Below, in pieces: positions 26,534 through 34,708 of a stretch of 64,000 nucleotides of DNA. The notes under the pieces are model-generated. The model was not told the origin of the DNA. It saw only the letters and a program-made list of their open reading frames with translations, and ran no database searches. Numbering within the stretch: position 1 is the first letter of the stretch; each line of letters starts with the position of its first letter. The DNA lies in assembly GCF_002813445.1 (NCBI RefSeq), contig NZ_PHHD01000001.1, forward strand, positions 5,456,001 through 5,520,000, in the 5' to 3' direction. The translations under genes were made by a program, and so were the position numbers. The stretch is from Pseudomonas tolaasii NCPPB 2192. Lineage in GTDB: Bacteria; Pseudomonadota; Gammaproteobacteria; Pseudomonadales; Pseudomonadaceae.

Positions 26534-27418
26534 ATGACCTCGCCCGCCAACCCTGCTACCCCCAGTTTCTGGCGCGACCCGGCCCTGCCGTTTATCGAGG
26601 CGCGGGCCATTGCCGACGGGCGCAAGGTCGCTTACGGGCGCCACGCCCACGAGCACTTCTCCATCGGCGCGGTCACCACCGGTTGCAGCTATTACCACCA
26701 CGGCGCGCAAACGTTCGAGATCAGCGCCGGTACGGTGGTGCTGATGAACCCCGGCGACGTGCACGCCTGCAACCCGATCCGCAATCAGCCCTGGTCCTAT
26801 CAGATGCTGTACCTCGACACCCCCTGGCTGACCGACCTGCAACATCAGCTGGGTTTCAGCAGCGACCTGGGCTATCGCCCGTTCAGCACGCCTTACACCC
26901 GCGACGAAAACCTCTACAACGGCCTGCTGGCGCTGTACCGCCTGTTGGTCGACGAACAGGCCGAACACCTGCACAAGCAAAGTGCGCTGGTGAGTTTTTT
27001 CACTGAGGTGCAGCAGCGCCTGAACCCGTCCGATACACCGCCGCGCGAGGTCAACCACAAGCTGGAACGCGCCGCCGACTACATCCGCGAGCACTGCAGC
27101 CAGGCGTTGAAACTGGAAGACATTTGCCTGGCCGCCGAGCTGTCGCCGTCGTACCTGATTCGCGCCTTCAAACAGTATTACGGGATGACGCCCCACGCCT
27201 ACCTGGTCAACCGGCGCATCCAGTTTGCCCGCCGCCAACTGCGCGATGGCGGGCTCATCGCCGAGGTCGCCCTGGCTGCAGGCTTTGCCGATCAGGCGCA
27301 CTTCCAGCGCACCTTCAAGCAGCACTTTGCGGCGACGCCGGGGCAGTACCGCGACGTGCTCAAGCCATCAGCAAATAACCCACACTGGCCACCAGCAACG
27401 CGGCCATTGAGCGGTTGA
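26534..27418 (+). CDS. AraC-family transcriptional regulator
   Basis: The 294-residue protein has an N-terminal cupin-type ligand domain (GRHAHEHFSIGAVTTG near residue 35, MNPGDVHACNP near 73) and a C-terminal double helix-turn-helix (LKLEDICLAAELSPSYLIRAFKQYYG near 195 and VALAAGFADQAHFQRTFKQHF near 245). The ATG at 26534 has GGAG upstream. Its last 59 bases overlap the 3' end of the convergent LysE gene. AraC proteins of this cupin type commonly control a neighbouring LysE exporter, which fits here. Confidence 0.9.
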   Translation: MTSPANPATPSFWRDPALPFIEARAIADGRKVAYGRHAHEHFSIGAVTTGCSYYHHGAQTFEISAGTVVLMNPGDVHACNPIRNQPWSYQMLYLDTPWLTDLQHQLGFSSDLGYRPFSTPYTRDENLYNGLLALYRLLVDEQAEHLHKQSALVSFFTEVQQRLNPSDTPPREVNHKLERAADYIREHCSQALKLEDICLAAELSPSYLIRAFKQYYGMTPHAYLVNRRIQFARRQLRDGGLIAEVALAAGFADQAHFQRTFKQHFAATPGQYRDVLKPSANNPHWPPATRPLSG

Positions 27419-27947
27419 ACAAGCGCACGCCCTGCGGGTTGCCCAGGTAACGCCGCAAAAAGGTGCCGGCATAGGCCCAACACGCCACCGACAGGTAGCA
27501 GATCACCAGATACAGCGCGGCAAACAGCCAGACCTGACCGGCGTCGCCGTCGGCCACAAACAAACCCATGCCGGCGACGCAGGCCAGCCAGGCTTTCGGG
27601 TTGAGCCATTGCATGATCGCGCCGTACAGCATCGACGGCGCGGTGGCCGTGCCGTCGGCATTCAGCCGGCCATCGTCGACCGCAAGTTTCCACGCCATGT
27701 ACAACAGAAAGGCCACCCCGCCCCACTGAATCAACTGCGTCAGGATCGGCCAGCGTAGCAGCACTTCATGCAGGCCCAGGCCGATCAGCACCAGCAGTAG
27801 AGTGAAACCCACTGCCGCGCCGAACACGTGTTTCTGACTGGCGACAAAACCGAAGCGCGCCCCGGTGCTTAACGCGACCACGTTGACCGGGCCGGGCGTG
27901 ATGGACGTGGCGAGAGCGAAGGCGGCCATGGAGAGGATCAAGCTCAT
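27360..27947 (-). CDS. LysE-family translocator (amino acid exporter)
   Basis: The 195-residue inner-membrane protein has about six hydrophobic segments and the family signature SITPGPVNVVALSTGARFG near residue 15, with MQWLNPKAWLACVAGMG near 112. LysE/RhtB proteins export amino acids or derivatives by proton antiport. The ATG at 27947 has AAGGA upstream. It is convergent with and overlaps the AraC regulator gene. The exported compound cannot be read. Confidence 0.92.
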   Translation of the reverse strand: MSLILSMAAFALATSITPGPVNVVALSTGARFGFVASQKHVFGAAVGFTLLLVLIGLGLHEVLLRWPILTQLIQWGGVAFLLYMAWKLAVDDGRLNADGTATAPSMLYGAIMQWLNPKAWLACVAGMGLFVADGDAGQVWLFAALYLVICYLSVACWAYAGTFLRRYLGNPQGVRLFNRSMAALLVASVGYLLMA

Positions 27948-28243
27948 TGCAGTTCCTTTTTATTCGAGCCAATGACGATGGGGTCACGGTAAAGCGCAGA
28001 CTCTGGGGCGTATTGAACAAAATCACCCTCAGTGAACTTGCACTTCGCCACGCTGATCGTTTTGACGACTTTCGCGGCCTGCCACAGGCTCTTTAGAAGT
28101 TTTTATTCCATTGATATCGCTTCATTTTTTTCTTTCAAGCGGTCTGTTTCAATAGGAATAAATGCATATTTACCAGGCAAATGGCGGTGCTAGAGTTCAG
28201 GCCCCTGCTCACTTCTCATTGATCACTGTAAAAGGGAATCGCC
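27948..28243. other. Divergent control region between LysE and alpha/beta hydrolase genes
   Basis: This 296-base stretch is AT-rich towards its right side and must hold the promoters of both flanking genes. I could not fix a promoter or operator with confidence and see no small gene in it. Confidence 0.5.
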
Positions 28244-29086
28244 ATGTCACGTCGTCTATTGGCAGCTGCCTGCCTGTTGTTGTCTTTCTCTGCGGCCCAG
28301 GCCGCCGAGCGCTGGGAAACCTTGCCGCCGACACCAGCTGCGGTGGCCGGTGCCCAAACCGGCTACGCCGCCGTCAACGGCATCAAGGTCTATTACACCC
28401 GCACCGGCCACGGCTCACCGGTGGTGCTGCTGCACGGCGGGTTGTCCAACTCCGATTACTGGGGCAACCAGGTCAAGGCTCTGGCGGCCAAACACACGGT
28501 GATCAGCCTCGACAGCCGTGGCCACGGGCGCAGCTCGCGCAATGAACAACCCTACGGTTATGACCTGATGGCCGACGATGTGGTGGCCGTGCTCGACAGC
28601 CTGAAAATCCCGCGCGCCGATATCGTTGGCTGGAGCGACGGCGCGATCATCGGCATCGACCTGGCCCTGCGTCATCCTGAGCGTATCGGCAAGGTGTTCG
28701 CCTTCGCCGCCAACACCCAGACCTCCGGGGTCAAGGATGCCGTCGAGAAGAACCCGACCTTCGCCGCCTTCATCGAACGCGCGGGCAAGGAATACGCCAG
28801 GCTCTCGCCGACGCCAAAAGAGTACGACGCGTTTGTCGAGCAGATCAGCCACATGTGGGCCAGCCAACCGAACTGGACCGACGCGCAACTGGCAAGCATC
28901 AAGACGCCGATCCTGATTGCCGACGGCGACCATGACGAAGCGATCAAGCGCGAGCACACCGAGTACATGGCGGCGACCATCCCCGGTGCCGGCCTGCTGA
29001 TCCTGCCGAACACCAGCCACTTCGCCTTCCTGCAGGACCCGGCGCTGTTCAACGCGGCGGTGTTGAACTTCCTCGACAGCAAATGA
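28244..29086 (+). CDS. Exported alpha/beta-fold hydrolase
   Basis: The 280-residue protein carries a signal peptide (cleavage near AQAAE, residue 20), so it acts in the periplasm or outside. The catalytic triad is visible: nucleophile Ser131 in GWSDG, an acid in ADGDHDE (Asp229 or Asp231) and His259 in TSHFAF. HGG at residues 64-66 forms the oxyanion hole. The substrate, an ester or lactone, is unknown. A strong hairpin terminator follows the stop codon. Confidence 0.9.
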   Translation: MSRRLLAAACLLLSFSAAQAAERWETLPPTPAAVAGAQTGYAAVNGIKVYYTRTGHGSPVVLLHGGLSNSDYWGNQVKALAAKHTVISLDSRGHGRSSRNEQPYGYDLMADDVVAVLDSLKIPRADIVGWSDGAIIGIDLALRHPERIGKVFAFAANTQTSGVKDAVEKNPTFAAFIERAGKEYARLSPTPKEYDAFVEQISHMWASQPNWTDAQLASIKTPILIADGDHDEAIKREHTEYMAATIPGAGLLILPNTSHFAFLQDPALFNAAVLNFLDSK

Positions 29087-29117
29087 AGCCGGTTGCGCCT
29101 GTTTGACGAATAACTCG

Positions 29118-29147
29118 CAGTCCCGCGCCTTCACATGGCCGGGACTG
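29118..29147 (+). terminator. Rho-independent terminator after the alpha/beta hydrolase gene
   Basis: CAGTCCCG pairs with CGGGACTG (8 bp). Inside it GCC/GGC adds three pairs next to one bulged base. GTTTCGGGTTTT follows on the plus strand. It stands 32 bases after the hydrolase stop codon and separates it from the convergent HxlR gene. Confidence 0.75.
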
Positions 29148-29187
29148 TTTCGGGTTTTCCAGGCTCACGCCCTTGCTCAGCGGGCCA

Positions 29188-29622
29188 TCAAGCCACTGGC
29201 GCCTGGGTGACGATATCGTTCACATCCAGCACGCGGCCATCTTCAGACATCACCTCGACCTTGCGCAGCGGCTTGAGCAAGCGCGCATCCAGCACGCGGG
29301 CGCCCTCCACTTCGGGCTCGGTATGCACCTCGCCCCACTGTGCCAGGGTCACCAGCACCGGCATCAAGGCGCGGCCTTTGTCAGTCAACTCATATTCACT
29401 GCGCGCACCGACTTCGCGGGTTTGGAGCAAGCCTTGCTCGACCATCTCCTTGAGGCGCGTGGCGAGGATGTTTTTCGCCACGCCCAAGTGCTTCTGGAAA
29501 TCGCCGAAGCGGGTCACCCCGGCGAACGCATCACGGATGATCAGCAGCGTCCACCAATCCCCCACCACATCCAGCGCGCGGGCGACCGGGCAAGCGTCAC
29601 CTTCCAGGCATTTGCGTTTCAT
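29188..29622 (-). CDS. HxlR-family transcriptional regulator
   Basis: The 144-residue protein is a winged-helix regulator of the HxlR group. The typical start places a cysteine near residue 11 (GDACPVARALDVVGDWWTLLIIRDA), which in several relatives senses oxidants or electrophiles. The recognition helix region is FGDFQKHLGVAKNILATRLKEM near residue 40. It is divergent from an SDR gene, and an inverted repeat lies between them. It therefore probably represses that gene. Confidence 0.92.
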   Translation of the reverse strand: MKRKCLEGDACPVARALDVVGDWWTLLIIRDAFAGVTRFGDFQKHLGVAKNILATRLKEMVEQGLLQTREVGARSEYELTDKGRALMPVLVTLAQWGEVHTEPEVEGARVLDARLLKPLRKVEVMSEDGRVLDVNDIVTQAPVA

Positions 29623-29686
29623 CGGCGGCCTCCCGGCAGCTTGAAAAATAAGGTTGCATTATAGGACCCAAACGCGCAGGATAAAA

Positions 29687-29712
29687 ACAGTTTCATTATT
29701 AAACCAAACTGT
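29687..29712. promoter_or_regulatory. Inverted repeat between HxlR and SDR genes, likely HxlR operator
   Basis: ACAGTTT (29687-29693) and AAACTGT (29706-29712) form a perfect 7-bp inverted repeat with 12 bases between. It lies 15 bases before the SDR start codon, where a bound regulator would block transcription. Confidence 0.5.
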
Positions 29713-29727
29713 CGTGTGGAGTGGATC

Positions 29728-30426
29728 ATGGATATTCGTGGAAAAGTCGTACTGGTCACCGGCGCCAATCGTGGCCTGGGCAAAGCCTTTGTCATCGCAT
29801 TGCTTGAGGCGGGTGCCGCCAAGGTCTACGCCGGCGCTCGCGACCCGGCGAGTGTCAATATTCCCGGCAGTACCCCGGTTGCTCTGGACATTACCGATGC
29901 GGCCAGCGTGCAACGCGCCGCCGAGCAGTACACCGACGTCAGCGTAGTGATCAACAATGCCGGTTGGCTCAAGTACGGTTCACTGCTGGCCGAAGACAGT
30001 GTCGACAACCTGCAGCAGCATTTTGAGGTGAACACCCTCGGTACCCTGCGTGTGAGCCGCGCTTTTGCGCCGATCCTGGCCAAACAGGGCGGTGGCGCAT
30101 TGATCAATATCCTGTCGGTATTGAGCTGGCTGAGCCCTCCCGGCTCGGGCGGCTACAGCACCTCGAAATCCGCCCAGTGGGGCCTCACCAACGGCCTGCG
30201 CGGTGAGTTGCGCGAGCAGAACACCCTGGTGATTGGCGTGCACCCGGCCTACATCGACACCGACATGGTGGCCGATATCCAGGCGCCGAAAAGCACGCCC
30301 CAGGACGTGGTCGCCATCACCCTCAAGGCCCTGAGCGAAGACCGCGAAGAAGCGCTGATCACCGACATGACCCACGCAGTGAAGGCCTCGCTTTCCACCG
30401 CCGCCCCGGTCTACCTCACCCGTTGA
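29728..30426 (+). CDS. Short-chain dehydrogenase/reductase (SDR)
   Basis: The 232-residue NAD(P)-dependent oxidoreductase shows TGANRGLG at residues 11-18, NNAG near residue 76 and the catalytic Ser130, Tyr143 and Lys147 (YSTSK). The ATG at 29728 has GGAG six bases upstream; a GTG four codons earlier is weaker. It is divergent from the HxlR regulator and overlaps the convergent FAD oxidoreductase gene by 11 bases. The substrate is unknown. The HxlR pairing hints at a role against reactive carbonyls. Confidence 0.92.
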   Translation: MDIRGKVVLVTGANRGLGKAFVIALLEAGAAKVYAGARDPASVNIPGSTPVALDITDAASVQRAAEQYTDVSVVINNAGWLKYGSLLAEDSVDNLQQHFEVNTLGTLRVSRAFAPILAKQGGGALINILSVLSWLSPPGSGGYSTSKSAQWGLTNGLRGELREQNTLVIGVHPAYIDTDMVADIQAPKSTPQDVVAITLKALSEDREEALITDMTHAVKASLSTAAPVYLTR

Positions 30427-31300
30427 TCAACGAAAAGTGCGCGCCCACCCCGGCGCGCACGCCCTCGCCCACCGCCAGCGCCACGGAACCGGCTGCCAGC
30501 GAAGTATCGCCGCAGGCAAACACGCCGGTGACGGAGGTCTGGCGCATCTCGTCCGTTTGCAGATAAGACCCCGTCGGGCCCTCCAGCATGCTGCAGCTCA
30601 ATTGCCCTGCCAGCGGGCTGATGCGCGTGCGGGACATGATGAACACACCATCAAGGCTGAACACCCGGCCGTCATCCAGTTCAACGTCCGCCCGCTCACC
30701 GCTCAGACGCCTGACCGCGGCGCTTTCCACGCTTACCCCACGCCGATCCAGCTGCACCTGTTGCTCGGCATCCGGCGTGAACACGCCATTGGTGAACAAG
30801 GTGGTGGTGCCCCAATCCGGCAGCATCAGTGCGTGGTGCATGGCCAAGGGGGACGTGGCGATGACACCGATGCGGCCCTGGTCCAGCTCGTAGCCGTGGC
30901 AGTAGGGGCAATGAAATACCCGTTTGCCCCAGCGCTCCTCCAGGCCCTCGATGGCAGGCAGTTCGTCGACCACACCGGTGGCCAGGATCAGGCGTCTGCC
31001 CTGGAACGCCCCGTTACAGAGGGTTCGGACACTGAAGCCGTCCAACTGTTGCTGCGCTTGCATCACGTTGTCGTGCACCCAGGTCACCGTCGGATACTCC
31101 ATCAATTGGCCGCGCCCTTCGGCGGCGATGATCTCCGGCGGCTGGCCGTCCTGACCGAGGAAACCGTGGGACGTGGCCGCGAACCGGTTGCGCCGCAGCC
31201 CCGCATCAATCACCAGCACCTTGCGCCGCGCTCGCGCCAGTTGCAGGCCCGCAGACAGGCCGGCATAGCTGCCGCCCACGATAATGACGTCATAAATCAT
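30416..31300 (-). CDS. FAD-dependent NAD(P)H oxidoreductase, thioredoxin-reductase-like
   Basis: The 294-residue flavoprotein has the FAD-binding GGSYAGLSAG at residues 9-18 and a redox-active CPYC pair (Cys131, Cys134) as in thioredoxin reductase. A second nucleotide-binding region and a C-terminal FACGDTSLAAG flavin motif follow. The CPYCHGYE context matches the group of small TrxR-like proteins rather than housekeeping TrxB. It is divergent from an Rrf2 regulator with an inverted repeat between them, so it is probably a redox-induced enzyme. The start codon at 31300 gives the normal MIYDVIIVGG start. Confidence 0.9.
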   Translation of the reverse strand: MIYDVIIVGGSYAGLSAGLQLARARRKVLVIDAGLRRNRFAATSHGFLGQDGQPPEIIAAEGRGQLMEYPTVTWVHDNVMQAQQQLDGFSVRTLCNGAFQGRRLILATGVVDELPAIEGLEERWGKRVFHCPYCHGYELDQGRIGVIATSPLAMHHALMLPDWGTTTLFTNGVFTPDAEQQVQLDRRGVSVESAAVRRLSGERADVELDDGRVFSLDGVFIMSRTRISPLAGQLSCSMLEGPTGSYLQTDEMRQTSVTGVFACGDTSLAAGSVALAVGEGVRAGVGAHFSLING

Positions 31301-31381
31301 GTGTGCGATCTCGTCTTTCGCTGCGCAAGGTGATCCCGGCGCTTTCATGGCACACCATAAGTTACATGAAAATAAGCCGTC

Positions 31382-31399
31382 AAGAGTCTCGCAACTCTT
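31382..31399. promoter_or_regulatory. Inverted repeat between FAD oxidoreductase and Rrf2 genes, likely operator
   Basis: AAGAGT-CTCGCA-ACTCTT is a perfect 6-bp dyad with a 6-base centre. It is flanked by two GTTACA elements (around 31362 and 31403). It stands in the 145-base divergent gap and is a candidate Rrf2-binding site. Confidence 0.45.
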
Positions 31400-31445
31400 C
31401 AGGTTACAAACGATACTTCGCAGCGAATCGACTTGAGGTTTGCTG

Positions 31446-31883
31446 ATGAGAAACGACACCCGCCTTTCGCGCATGCTGCACGTGCTGATCCACATGGGTC
31501 GCCATGAAGAACGTGCCACATCGGAAACCATCGCACAGATGCTTGGCACCAACCCGGTGGTGGTAAGGCGCACGCTCGGCTTACTCAAGGAGAAAGGTTA
31601 CGTGCGCTCGGAAAAGGGCCACCAGGGCGGCTGGACCCTGGGCAAGCCCTTGAGTGAAATCACCCTGCTGGAGATTCACCACGCCCTGGGTGCACCGTCG
31701 ATCTTTGCCATCGGCCTGTCCACCGACCACCCGGAGTGCCTGGTGGAACAGGCAGTGAATGCAGCATTGACCGACGCCTTCGAAAAGGCTCAGGCCCTGT
31801 TGTTGGAGCGCCTGGGCAATGTGACCCTGGCGCAGTTGGCGGAAGATTTTGACGAGCGCTATCGCGTGGCAATGCTGCCTTAG
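31446..31883 (+). CDS. Rrf2-family transcriptional regulator
   Basis: The 145-residue protein has the Rrf2 winged helix (TSETIAQMLGTNPVVVRRTLGLLKEKGYV near residue 28) and the KGHQGGWTLGKPLSEITLLEI wing segment. It keeps only one cysteine (in HPECLVEQ), so it cannot hold an iron-sulfur cluster like IscR or NsrR. It probably senses through that thiol or through a ligand. The ATG at 31446 has GAGG upstream. It is divergent from the FAD oxidoreductase and overlaps the stop of the RNase T2 gene by 4 bases. Confidence 0.9.
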   Translation: MRNDTRLSRMLHVLIHMGRHEERATSETIAQMLGTNPVVVRRTLGLLKEKGYVRSEKGHQGGWTLGKPLSEITLLEIHHALGAPSIFAIGLSTDHPECLVEQAVNAALTDAFEKAQALLLERLGNVTLAQLAEDFDERYRVAMLP

Positions 31884-32509
31884 CGCTGTGAGGGAATGCG
31901 GATATCGCCGCCACGGCACTGTGTCTTCACGCTGCGCGGGCAGCCGGCGAATGCCAGGTCCTTGGTCAGGCAAACCCGCACCTCCGACAGCACCTTGCCC
32001 TTGCAGATCACCGCCAGCCCATGGTTACCCATGCGCGGGTTGCTCTCGCGAAACAACGCTTCGATCTCGCGGGCCTGCAATGACGGTGGCGTGTTGAAGG
32101 GCTGCAATTGCTGCGGAATATTCACCACGCCCAGCGCGGTATCGGTTTTCTCCAGATAGGCCAAAGGCTCAAGCCCGCTGCAGGTGCCGTGTTTGGCCCA
32201 TTCGTGCTTGAGCAGCGAACGGGTCGGAAACAAAGTGGCGCCCTTGTCCATGGCTTCGCGGCTCAAGCGTGACTGCGGGTCGCAGGAAGCGGGCCAACCA
32301 CCCTTCGCGTATTGCGGCCACAAGCCGTGCAACACAAAGCCGTAACCCTTGCCCGAGCACTGTTCATTGTCCGGGTGCGTGAGGCAAAACGTCGGCGACC
32401 ATGACAGCGACAGCACATAAAAATCAAACGCCCCCGGCGTGCCCTGATCTCGCGGCGCCGCCATTGCGCAGGTGGCAAACGCCAGCCACAACGCCATCCA
32501 GTATTTCAT
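31880..32509 (-). CDS. Exported ribonuclease of the T2 family
   Basis: The 209-residue protein has a signal peptide (cleavage near AMAAP, residue 18) and both conserved active-site segments: FVLHGLWP (His61) and KHEWAKHGTC (Glu103, His107). RNase T2 enzymes cut single-stranded RNA in the periplasm or outside the cell. Several cysteines suggest disulfides in the exported form. It starts 25 bases after the Gfo/Idh/MocA gene on the same strand with AAGGA upstream, so the two may share a transcript. Confidence 0.93.
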   Translation of the reverse strand: MKYWMALWLAFATCAMAAPRDQGTPGAFDFYVLSLSWSPTFCLTHPDNEQCSGKGYGFVLHGLWPQYAKGGWPASCDPQSRLSREAMDKGATLFPTRSLLKHEWAKHGTCSGLEPLAYLEKTDTALGVVNIPQQLQPFNTPPSLQAREIEALFRESNPRMGNHGLAVICKGKVLSEVRVCLTKDLAFAGCPRSVKTQCRGGDIRIPSQR

Positions 32510-32534
32510 CCGTCTGTTCCTTGAAAAAAACCAA

Positions 32535-33515
32535 TCACCCCGGAAGGTGGGGATTACGCTGCAGCACCTTGTCCAGAATCCTGTCGGTCTTCAACGCTTC
32601 GATCGCCAGGGAAGGATGCTCGGTTTCACCGCGAATATGTGCATTCATATTCAACACATGGTGCCACTGGATATGCGCATGGCACGGCACCTCCAGCACT
32701 TCACTGGTTTGGCCTTCAAGCCGCAGCGGCTGGTCGTCGAATACGGCAAAGGTGATGCGCCCATGGCTGCCGATCAACTCGACCTTGTCTTCGCGACGGT
32801 CCGCCACGAAGTTCCAGCAACCCATGCCCAGCGCGCCCGAGGTGAAGGTCCAGCAGGCCGTCACCGCGTCTTCGGCGGCATAGCTACCAGCCTGCCGGGC
32901 GGTGAAACCGGTGACTTCGACGATATCACCCGCCAGGTACTGGAACAGATCAAACCCGTGGCTGGCCAGGTCGGCAAAGTAACCCCCACCGGCGATCGCC
33001 GGGTCGGTGCGCCAATTGGCGGCGCTGGCATCCCCCGCCGCCGCCGGTTTACACAGGCTCCAGGTCACGTGGCGCAATTCGCCGATGCGCCCTTCCTGCA
33101 GCCAGTCACGCACTTGCTGGAAGCGCGGCAGCGAACGGCGATAGTAGGAAACGAACAGGTGCAAGCCGGCGCGCTCGAACGTGCGCTGCATCAGCGCGCT
33201 CTGTTCGGCGTTCAGCGACATGGGTTTTTCGACGCAGCAGTGCTTGCCGGCGGCGGCCACCATCAGGCTGTATTCCAGGTGGCTGTCGGGCGGTGTGGCG
33301 ATGTACACCGCGTCCACTTCAGGGTCGTCGATCAGGGCCTGCGCGTCGGTGTAGAAGCGGGCGATGCCATGACGTGCCGCATAATCGCGCACGGCCTCTT
33401 CGCGGCGCCCCATCACGGCCACCAGCGCAGAACCTGGCGCTTTGTAGAAGGCAGGCCCGCTCTTCAATTCAGTGACGCTGCCACAGCCGATCATGCCCCA
33501 ACGTACGGTGTTCAT
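32535..33515 (-). CDS. Gfo/Idh/MocA-family NAD(P)-dependent oxidoreductase
   Basis: The 326-residue protein has an N-terminal Rossmann fold (WGMIGCGSVTELKSG at the start), the EKPMSLN motif near residue 95 that holds the catalytic lysine, and a C-terminal alpha/beta domain with GGGYFADLASHGFDLF near residue 175. Family members oxidise or reduce sugars, inositols or related polyols. The start has GAGG upstream. No sugar transporter stands beside it, so the substrate is open. Confidence 0.9.
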   Translation of the reverse strand: MNTVRWGMIGCGSVTELKSGPAFYKAPGSALVAVMGRREEAVRDYAARHGIARFYTDAQALIDDPEVDAVYIATPPDSHLEYSLMVAAAGKHCCVEKPMSLNAEQSALMQRTFERAGLHLFVSYYRRSLPRFQQVRDWLQEGRIGELRHVTWSLCKPAAAGDASAANWRTDPAIAGGGYFADLASHGFDLFQYLAGDIVEVTGFTARQAGSYAAEDAVTACWTFTSGALGMGCWNFVADRREDKVELIGSHGRITFAVFDDQPLRLEGQTSEVLEVPCHAHIQWHHVLNMNAHIRGETEHPSLAIEALKTDRILDKVLQRNPHLPG

Positions 33516-33646
33516 CGGTTTTCCTCGTGCGTTTTTTCATTCAACAGGCAGTATCCACATCCCCCCTCGTCGGCGCCACCGCCGATTAGCATGACATTTG
33601 CATTACACTTTTATGACAGCCACTGCGATATGGGGGAAACATCAGG

Positions 33647-34009
33647 ATGAAAATAAGGGCCACGGTCATTTGCCAACACGAGGGGCAGATCCTCTTCGTG
33701 CGCAAGGCCAGAGCGAAATGGGCGTTGCCGGGGGGCAAGGTCGAGCAGGATGAACGCCCGGTCGGTGCCGCCGAACGGGAGCTGGAAGAGGAAACCGGGC
33801 TGAACGTGGACGGCCTGCTGTATTTGCAGGAATTGAAGGCCCGCGACACCGTGCACCACGTGTTCGAAGCCTCGGTGGTAAACCTTGGCGAAGCGCGGCC
33901 ACGCAACGAAATCGTCGAGTGTCAGTGGCACGACTACCACGCCATGGACGACCTCGACACCACCGACGCCACCCGCCACATCGTCAAAGCCTTTCTACGT
34001 CGCCTGTAG
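33647..34009 (+). CDS. NUDIX hydrolase
   Basis: The 120-residue protein has a complete Nudix box from about residue 29 (GGKVEQDERPVGAAERELEE, then ETGL), which binds the metal and cleaves nucleoside diphosphates linked to another group. The substrate cannot be told from this. Its 3' end overlaps the convergent binding-protein-fold gene by 15 bases. The nearest upstream gene, Gfo/Idh/MocA, is divergent. Confidence 0.9.
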   Translation: MKIRATVICQHEGQILFVRKARAKWALPGGKVEQDERPVGAAERELEEETGLNVDGLLYLQELKARDTVHHVFEASVVNLGEARPRNEIVECQWHDYHAMDDLDTTDATRHIVKAFLRRL

Positions 34010-34708
34010 TCCGGCACTCTGCCCGCTGGCCAGCAAGCCCCGCTTCACCCCGCCACTCTCTTTCTGCCGTTCGACAAAGGATTTGACGAACGCGGCAGCG
34101 GCTGCGTGCGCCACCGGAACCGCCATGGCCTGGCGGATCGTCATGAAATCATCCTCGACCAGCCGCCACTGCGCCGACACCTTGCCCAACAGTAAATCCC
34201 GCACCCCCGCCGCCGCGTCCAGGCCTTGCTCGATAAACCAGTCCACGGCCGCCGCCGAAGTTGGCGCGCGCACCAGCTCGGCGTGCTGCAGCGTGCGGCT
34301 CAAGTACAGGTCATAGGCTGCGCCCTGGCCGACGGCGATGCGCCTGCCCGGAGCATCCAGTTGCGCCACGCGGGTGATGGCTGAATCGGCCGCCACCAGA
34401 CAGGTGCCCTTGATCGCCACATAAGGCGCACTGAAGGCAATCTCCTGCTCGCGCACCGGCTCAATGGCCAGAAATGCCACCCGCCACACATCCTCGGCGA
34501 GCGCGGCAAACACCTTGCCCGCTGCGTCAAAGGTGATCAATTGCAACTCAACACCCAATTCTTCGGCCAAAGCCTCGGCCAGCGCCACGGAAACTCCCTG
34601 AGGCTCACCGGCGGGGCCGCGTTGCGCGAGCACCGGGTTGCCGAAGTTGATGGCGGCGCGCAACACGCCGTCGGGGGCCAGTTGGTGCAGCACTTGCGGG
34701 TCAATCAT
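33995..34708 (-). CDS. Periplasmic-binding-protein fold (family 3) without signal peptide
   Basis: The 237-residue protein has the amino-acid-binding (SBP_bac_3) fold, seen in VSVALAEALAEELGVELQLI near residue 40, APYVAIKGTCLVAA near 95 and AVGQGAAYDLYLSR near 125. It starts directly in the mature domain with no signal peptide, and its start codon is fixed by an 8-base overlap with the aconitase gene. It may therefore be cytoplasmic, either a ligand sensor or an enzyme built on this fold (as with cyclohexadienyl dehydratase), rather than part of a transporter. It is the last gene of the aminotransferase-aconitase operon. Confidence 0.82.
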   Translation of the reverse strand: MIDPQVLHQLAPDGVLRAAINFGNPVLAQRGPAGEPQGVSVALAEALAEELGVELQLITFDAAGKVFAALAEDVWRVAFLAIEPVREQEIAFSAPYVAIKGTCLVAADSAITRVAQLDAPGRRIAVGQGAAYDLYLSRTLQHAELVRAPTSAAAVDWFIEQGLDAAAGVRDLLLGKVSAQWRLVEDDFMTIRQAMAVPVAHAAAAAFVKSFVERQKESGGVKRGLLASGQSAGLQAT

